This document shows positions 5,532 through 8,364 of a stretch of DNA of 8,364 nt, piece by piece. The stretch's first letter is position 1, and each line of letters starts with the position of its first letter. Source of the DNA: Nostoc sp. CHAB 5834 (GTDB lineage Bacteria > Cyanobacteriota > Cyanobacteriia > Cyanobacteriales > Nostocaceae); contig JAIVFU010000216.1 of the NCBI GenBank assembly GCA_020829485.1, positions 1-8,364 on the forward strand, read 5' to 3'. The notes below the pieces were generated by a model. It was not told where the DNA came from and made no database searches. It saw only the letters and a program-made list of their open reading frames with translations. The translations under genes and the position numbers were made by a program.

Positions 5532-5927
5532 TCAAAACTGTGATAAATCTTGCTTCTGCTCATAGCGATTGCGTGATGCCATAACCTCACAAAAATGTTT
5601 TCTTGACCAAGAAGCGATCGCCAGTAACGGATCTATTAGTGTTTCTCCCAAAGATGTTAGAGAGTATTCAATACTTAGAGGCATCTCTGATAACACTTTA
5701 CGTTCTATTAGCCCATGCCGTTCCAGTTTCCGCAATGTTTGAGTGAGTACCTTTTGTGAAATTCCTTCAATGCGACGCTGGATTTCGTTGTATCGTCGTG
5801 AACGGTAGGCCAGACAGTATAGCACAATCACGCTCCACTTATCTGCAATGACATCAAGAATTTGTTGAGTCGGACAGTTGAGTGTGAATAATTCCGGTTC
5901 TGGAAAGTCGTCTAGCATTTCGCCCAC
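5532..5927 (-). CDS. HxlR-family transcriptional regulator
   Basis: This 131-aa winged-helix protein fits HxlR family length. The conserved N-terminal cysteine is Cys18 in CPTQQILDVIADKWSVIVLY (18-37), the usual opening helix. The recognition part is RYNEIQRRIEGISQKVLTQT (45-64), then LRKLERHGLIER, and the wing is PLSIEYSLTSLGE (83-95). Cys38 and Cys113 are further thiols. Relatives such as YodB, CatR, HypR and QorR sense quinones, diamide, hypochlorite or oxidants through cysteine chemistry and repress detoxifying oxidoreductases. It is divergent from an ene-reductase gene, so regulation of that gene is a natural inference. The start is either GTG at 5927 or ATG at 5918 (three codons on, with GGG 4 nt before); either gives the full domain. 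A HIP1 octamer lies in the gene. Confidence 0.9.
   Translation of the reverse strand: MGEMLDDFPEPELFTLNCPTQQILDVIADKWSVIVLYCLAYRSRRYNEIQRRIEGISQKVLTQTLRKLERHGLIERKVLSEMPLSIEYSLTSLGETLIDPLLAIASWSRKHFCEVMASRNRYEQKQDLSQF
5614..5621. repeat. HIP1 octamer
   Basis: GCGATCGC, the highly iterated palindrome of many cyanobacterial genomes, occurs once in this window, inside the HxlR gene. It supports a cyanobacterial host. Confidence 0.7.
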
Positions 5928-5941
5928 GCACCATTTGGTGC
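5928..5941. promoter_or_regulatory. Candidate HxlR operator (inverted repeat)
   Basis: GCACCA-TT-TGGTGC is a perfect 6-bp inverted repeat with a 2-nt spacer immediately upstream of the HxlR start. It lies within the presumed leader, where binding of the regulator would block its own expression. HxlR proteins bind as dimers to dyad sites, so this fits autoregulation. It is far (about 170 nt) from the reductase start. Confidence 0.4.
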
Positions 5942-5964
5942 CTTATTGTGTTTGTGCAGTAGTT

Positions 5965-5992
5965 ATTTTAACCTGAAGTAGCAAACGCTCAA
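5965..5992 (-). promoter_or_regulatory. Candidate HxlR gene promoter
   Basis: On the minus strand TTGAGC (5992-5987) and TAAAAT (5970-5965) are separated by 16 nt, close to a sigma-70 promoter. Transcription would start near 5958, leaving a leader of about 30 nt that includes the inverted repeat at 5928-5941. Confidence 0.35.
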
Positions 5993-6046
5993 ACCGTTTT
6001 AGACAATCCGAATCAAAGGTATCTTCACAGCAGTAAGAAACCGTTT
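5991..6046 (+). promoter_or_regulatory. Direct repeats in the divergent promoter region
   Basis: AAACCGTTT occurs at 5991-5999 and again at 6038-6046, 47 nt apart, between the divergent regulator and reductase genes. AAACCGTTT is itself nearly dyad-symmetric (AAAC/GTTT around CG with one odd base). The first copy overlaps the candidate -35 of the regulator gene. These could be additional operator sites controlling the reductase. Confidence 0.3.
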
Positions 6047-6108
6047 AAGTCACGATCTCCAAGCCTCAAAGAGCCTGAATTTAGTAACTGTACAGTGAGT
6101 TAACCATC

Positions 6109-7215
6109 ATGAGTTCAACAATAAATTTGTTTTTACCCATTCAATTAGGTAGATATACATTACCGAACCGGATTGTTATGGCACCGATGACTCGCCTGCG
6201 CGCCGTTGGGTCAATTCCTACCCCTTTGATGGCAGAATATTATGCCCAGAGAGCTACAGCCGGATTAATTGTTACTGAATGTACGATGATTTCACCACTC
6301 AGTAACGGATATATCAACTGTCCAGGTATTTACTCACCTGAGCAGGTAGTTGCATGGCGACAAGTGACAGATGCTGTTCATGCCAACAGAGGTAAAATTT
6401 TCCTGCAATTGTGGCATAGTGGACGGGTAGGACATTCATCTCTTCTTAATGGTGAGTTGCCTGTTGCTCCCAGTGCCATTGCTGCCACTGGAACACTTCA
6501 CACTCCCATAGGAAAAGTAACCTTAGAAACACCCCGCGCTCTAGAAACTGAAGAAATTCCACAAATTGTTGAGCAGTTTCGCCAAAATGCAGAAAATGCT
6601 ATGAATGCAGGTTTTGATGGAGTTGAGCTACATGGTGCATTTGGTTATTTAATCGACCAATTTCTGCAAGATGGTTCTAATCAAAGGACAGACCAATATG
6701 GGGGAGCCATTGAAAACCGCGCTCGATTTCTTTTAGAAGTCGTAGAGGCAGTTTGCGGGGTTTGGGAGGGAGAGCGTGTTGGTATTAAACTATCTCCTAG
6801 TAATACATTCTATGGAATGCAAGATTCAAATCCCAAAGATACATTCAGCTATGTGATTGAGCAACTGAATCAATTTCAGCTTGCCTATATTCATTTGATG
6901 GAACCGAATGAACAAGATTTAGCGAAGAGTGATGTTATCAATCCGGTTATTTCAACTTTTCGTCCCCTCTATCAAGGCTTAATCATCACGAACGGAGGGT
7001 ATGATAAATCTCAAGGCAATCAAATTCTAGCTACAGGTGAAGCGGATCTAGTTTCCTTTGGCAAGCTTTTCATCGCTAACCCTGATTTACCTGAGCGTTT
7101 TGCAATTGATGCCCCCTTAAACTCCCCAAATCCTGCAACATTTTACGGCAGAGAAGATCAGAACTTAGATAAAGGTTACACCGATTATCCATCTCTTGAA
7201 CTGCAAGTGAGCTAG
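6109..7215 (+). CDS. Old Yellow Enzyme-type ene-reductase (NADH:flavin oxidoreductase)
   Basis: This is a full-length 368-aa FMN-binding TIM barrel of the classical OYE / N-ethylmaleimide reductase / OPR group. It reduces activated C=C bonds of alpha,beta-unsaturated carbonyls, maleimides or quinone-like electrophiles with NAD(P)H, in the cytosol. Visible motifs are RIVMAPMTR (21-29), FLQLWHSGRVGH (98-109), GVELHGAFGYLIDQFL (171-186), SNQRTDQYGGAIENR (190-204), LIITNGGYD (291-299) and FGKLFIANPDLPERF (317-331). His175 and Tyr180 (likely proton donor) are conserved. Oddities: the second substrate-binding position, His or Asn in well-studied enzymes, is Phe178. Two FMN-contacting arginines appear as Lys227 and Lys319. 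The ATG has only a weak GTGAG ribosome site about 9 nt upstream. Its divergent HxlR neighbour suggests induction by reactive electrophiles. Confidence 0.93.
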   Translation: MSSTINLFLPIQLGRYTLPNRIVMAPMTRLRAVGSIPTPLMAEYYAQRATAGLIVTECTMISPLSNGYINCPGIYSPEQVVAWRQVTDAVHANRGKIFLQLWHSGRVGHSSLLNGELPVAPSAIAATGTLHTPIGKVTLETPRALETEEIPQIVEQFRQNAENAMNAGFDGVELHGAFGYLIDQFLQDGSNQRTDQYGGAIENRARFLLEVVEAVCGVWEGERVGIKLSPSNTFYGMQDSNPKDTFSYVIEQLNQFQLAYIHLMEPNEQDLAKSDVINPVISTFRPLYQGLIITNGGYDKSQGNQILATGEADLVSFGKLFIANPDLPERFAIDAPLNSPNPATFYGREDQNLDKGYTDYPSLELQVS

Positions 7216-7250
7216 GTGGATGTCGCGGTTACAAAGAACAAAAAAATTAG

Positions 7251-7407
7251 TCACAAACTTGGAATATATAACTTAACTTTGAACATATAAACTCCAATAA
7301 ACGACATTCTAGTAGCAGTGGCATCAATCATCTCTTCAACTGTGCCATTGCCTTTGCTTAAGCGTTCTCTAACGCGCTCCCTCCAGTTCCTTTTTATCAA
7401 TAGACAT
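7251..7407 (-). pseudogene. Small coding remnant with a single-base frameshift
   Basis: ATG at 7407 opens a frame (MSIDKKELEGAR) that stops after 12 codons. One base out of phase, a frame runs to TGA at 7251-7253 and encodes NWRERVRERLSKGNGTVEEM, IDATATRMSFIG. Removing one base in the A5G2 run at about 7388-7395 would fuse them into one protein of about 50 aa starting MSIDKKNWRERVRERL. The second frame also has a TTG at 7400 that could start translation alone (49 aa). No family was recognised. It may be a decayed small gene, or the shift may be a sequencing error. Confidence 0.35.
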
Positions 7408-7557
7408 CTTGAAGAGTTGCCTAAACAATTTTAGATGTGCTTCAACTATTAATATGGGGATTATTTACAAATGGATTAAACATGGCTTTTAATAGCATTT
7501 AATCGTCGCATTTTAGCAATTTAAATTAAGTTGAGATTTCTTTCCCCTTGACCTCGT

Positions 7558-7664
7558 AAGAGCGAGCGCTCTTGTTGGGTTAATCTGGGACTGAATGCCT
7601 TACTGTAGCCGCTTCCGCCTTGATGTCGTTAATGGCGAGTATGCCGACAAACAGGCGAGCGCCT
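7558..7664. repeat. GC-rich hairpin segment
   Basis: Two tight hairpins share the core GCGAGCGC: AAGAGCG-AG-CGCTCTT (7558-7573) and AGGCG-AG-CGCCT (7653-7664). They sit in a GC-rich patch within AT-rich DNA and resemble dispersed hairpin repeats of Nostoc-type genomes. The two-base loops and lack of T-tracts argue against simple terminators. Confidence 0.4.
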
Positions 7665-7702
7665 CTGACAAGGGCAGCAAACCTGAAGCCGCAACATCAT
7701 CA

Positions 7703-7930
7703 CTACTCAATAATTTCATCATATTGATTGGTGTCTTCTGAAGATAATTCTTTCATCTCCTCCAACACATCCTCCAAAGTTTTTTCATTTAGCCATTGAT
7801 GGCGTTCTTTGGTATAGTCTCCTTTACCGGGACTAAAATATTGAATAAACCGAATAGTATCGGTAATTCCTAAAGAATGGACTAAGGCATCATAGCCCTG
7901 TTTAATAATTTCATGTTGGGTTTTCATCAT
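7703..7930 (-). CDS. Small partner protein of the PIN gene
   Basis: This 75-aa acidic protein follows the PIN-domain gene and overlaps its last 20 nt. The pair of ATGs at 7930 and 7927 is preceded by a strong ribosome site (GGAGGA, about 5 nt from the first ATG), which lies inside the PIN gene. Residues 13-56 include YDALVHSLGITDTIRFIQYF, then GKGDYTKERHQWL and LEDVLEEMKEL, a helical protein with no membrane segment. I recall similar small proteins of unknown function next to PIN genes in cyanobacteria, so it may be the antitoxin or an accessory of a PIN-type pair. If it is the antitoxin, the toxin-first order is unusual. No DNA-binding motif is obvious. Confidence 0.75.
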   Translation of the reverse strand: MMKTQHEIIKQGYDALVHSLGITDTIRFIQYFSPGKGDYTKERHQWLNEKTLEDVLEEMKELSSEDTNQYDEIIE

Positions 7931-8288
7931 TGCTTTCCTCCGCTTGTATTACAAGAGCCAGCCATTGAACAGGATTATTAATCAAAACGTTAATTAATTG
8001 GGAGTTTTTCTGAGCTTTTTTGAAGAGTCTGTCATCTGTAGTGAGAAATACATCAGCCTGACTTCTTTCGGCACTGGCGATGTGGGTAGCATCATAGCTG
8101 GAGAATCCTAATTGTTGGAGTTCGGCGGCTCTATTTTCAATGAAGGCACTATTAATAACCTTAATTTTAGCAATGCCAAGTAATTTTTTGACATTTTCTA
8201 GTCTTGATAAATCAGGTGTTTGGTTTAATTCAGCGATTATAGCGGTTATCAGTCTTCTGAAGTACAGTAGCAGCAGTGAGTAAACCAA
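7911..8288 (-). pseudogene. PIN-domain toxin-like protein, 5'-truncated
   Basis: The C-terminal two thirds of a PIN-domain ribonuclease (VapC-like) is present: FSSYDATHIASAERSQADVF (62-81, acidic Asp66) and LTTDDRLFKKA (82-92, Asp85/Asp86). The N-terminal strand carrying the first catalytic aspartate is absent. The frame begins at TTG 8288, with no ribosome site, and its first 12 or so residues are read from DNA that also encodes the tail of an IS630-type transposase in another frame. True PIN sequence appears to start near residue 14-17. PIN toxins cleave RNA through a Mg-bound acidic cluster; without the first aspartate, activity is unlikely. It overlaps the small partner gene by 20 nt. Confidence 0.75.
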
Positions 8289-8364
8289 CCGAGTAAATTC
8301 TCTATCGTCACTTCTGCGAATGCCGCATCTAATGCCTGGAGCAAATCAGGGTATGTCCTTGCAC
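8249..8364 (-). mobile_element. IS630-type transposase, C-terminal end (continues off the window)
   Basis: The last 37 codons of a gene entering from the right edge read ARTYPDLLQALDAAFAEV, TIENLLGWFTHCCYCTSED, then TGA at 8249-8251. The order ARTYPDL, a helix, then GWFTHCCYCTS is what I recall as the standard C-terminus of cyanobacterial IS630-family transposases. The catalytic domain lies outside the window. The element's end must be within a few tens of bases left of the stop, where PIN sequence begins, but no terminal inverted repeat can be verified without the other end. Confidence 0.7.

Larger units (their letters stand above)
7216..7702. other. Gene-poor region with relics and hairpins
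   Basis: These 487 nt separate the reductase from the PIN pair. They contain a frameshifted small coding remnant (7251-7407, minus strand), an AT-rich middle and a GC-rich hairpin segment (7558-7664). No strong rho-independent terminator follows the reductase stop. Confidence 0.5.

Noticed and set aside
7216..7260. Terminator after the ene-reductase
   Set aside because: No stem of useful length followed by a T-run was found; the A-run at 7240-7246 has no hairpin before it.
7595..7741. + strand 48-codon ATG frame with a hydrophilic, protein-like composition
   Set aside because: It runs through the GC-rich hairpin patch and ends antisense inside the PIN partner gene; the composition is explained by the repeat DNA and there is only a weak GGG before the ATG.
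1..8364. tRNA, rRNA, CRISPR array, riboswitch or replication origin/initiator gene
   Set aside because: No cloverleaf, regularly spaced repeats, conserved RNA motif, iterons or Rep-like protein could be seen on either strand.

Overview
The window looks like a plasmid or accessory segment from a cyanobacterium, most likely a filamentous Nostoc- or Anabaena-like one. The grounds are protein families typical of those genomes, a HIP1 octamer (GCGATCGC) at 5614-5621, a moderately AT-rich composition, short GC-rich hairpin repeats and IS630-type debris. No replication gene, rRNA, tRNA or CRISPR array is visible, so 'plasmid' is inferred from the maintenance genes only.

Left part (1-3400), read right to left on the minus strand, is a maintenance block. 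A ParA ATPase is followed with no gap by ParB. Then, 43 nt later, come a small antitoxin-like gene and a Doc/Fic-type toxin gene that overlap by ATGA. A long perfect palindrome (half-site AATTACCCGAAAC) lies inside the parB reading frame at 2053-2078. Its 22-bp core recurs at 786-807, beyond the toxin gene. This is the strongest non-genic signal in the window and is best explained as a parS-like centromere. Further left are an unrecognised 125-aa ORF and a fragment resembling an IS630-type transposase.

Middle part (3400-5530) holds a membrane-anchored pentapeptide-repeat protein with an in-frame 42-nt duplication in its alanine-rich linker. It is flanked by decayed or cryptic coding sequence on both sides. 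Next is a 5'-truncated tyrosine recombinase that keeps only the C-terminal catalytic half.

Right part (5530-8364) holds a divergent pair, an HxlR-family regulator and an Old Yellow Enzyme-type ene-reductase, around a 181-nt intergenic region with a perfect inverted repeat. This suggests a small electrophile- or quinone-responsive unit. After a gene-poor stretch comes a PIN-domain toxin-like gene with an overlapping small partner. The PIN gene has lost its 5' end where an IS630-type transposase tail enters from the right edge.

The segment therefore combines partition, addiction-type modules and accessory cargo, with several relics of insertion and decay. The most useful follow-up is the intragenic palindrome and its second copy.
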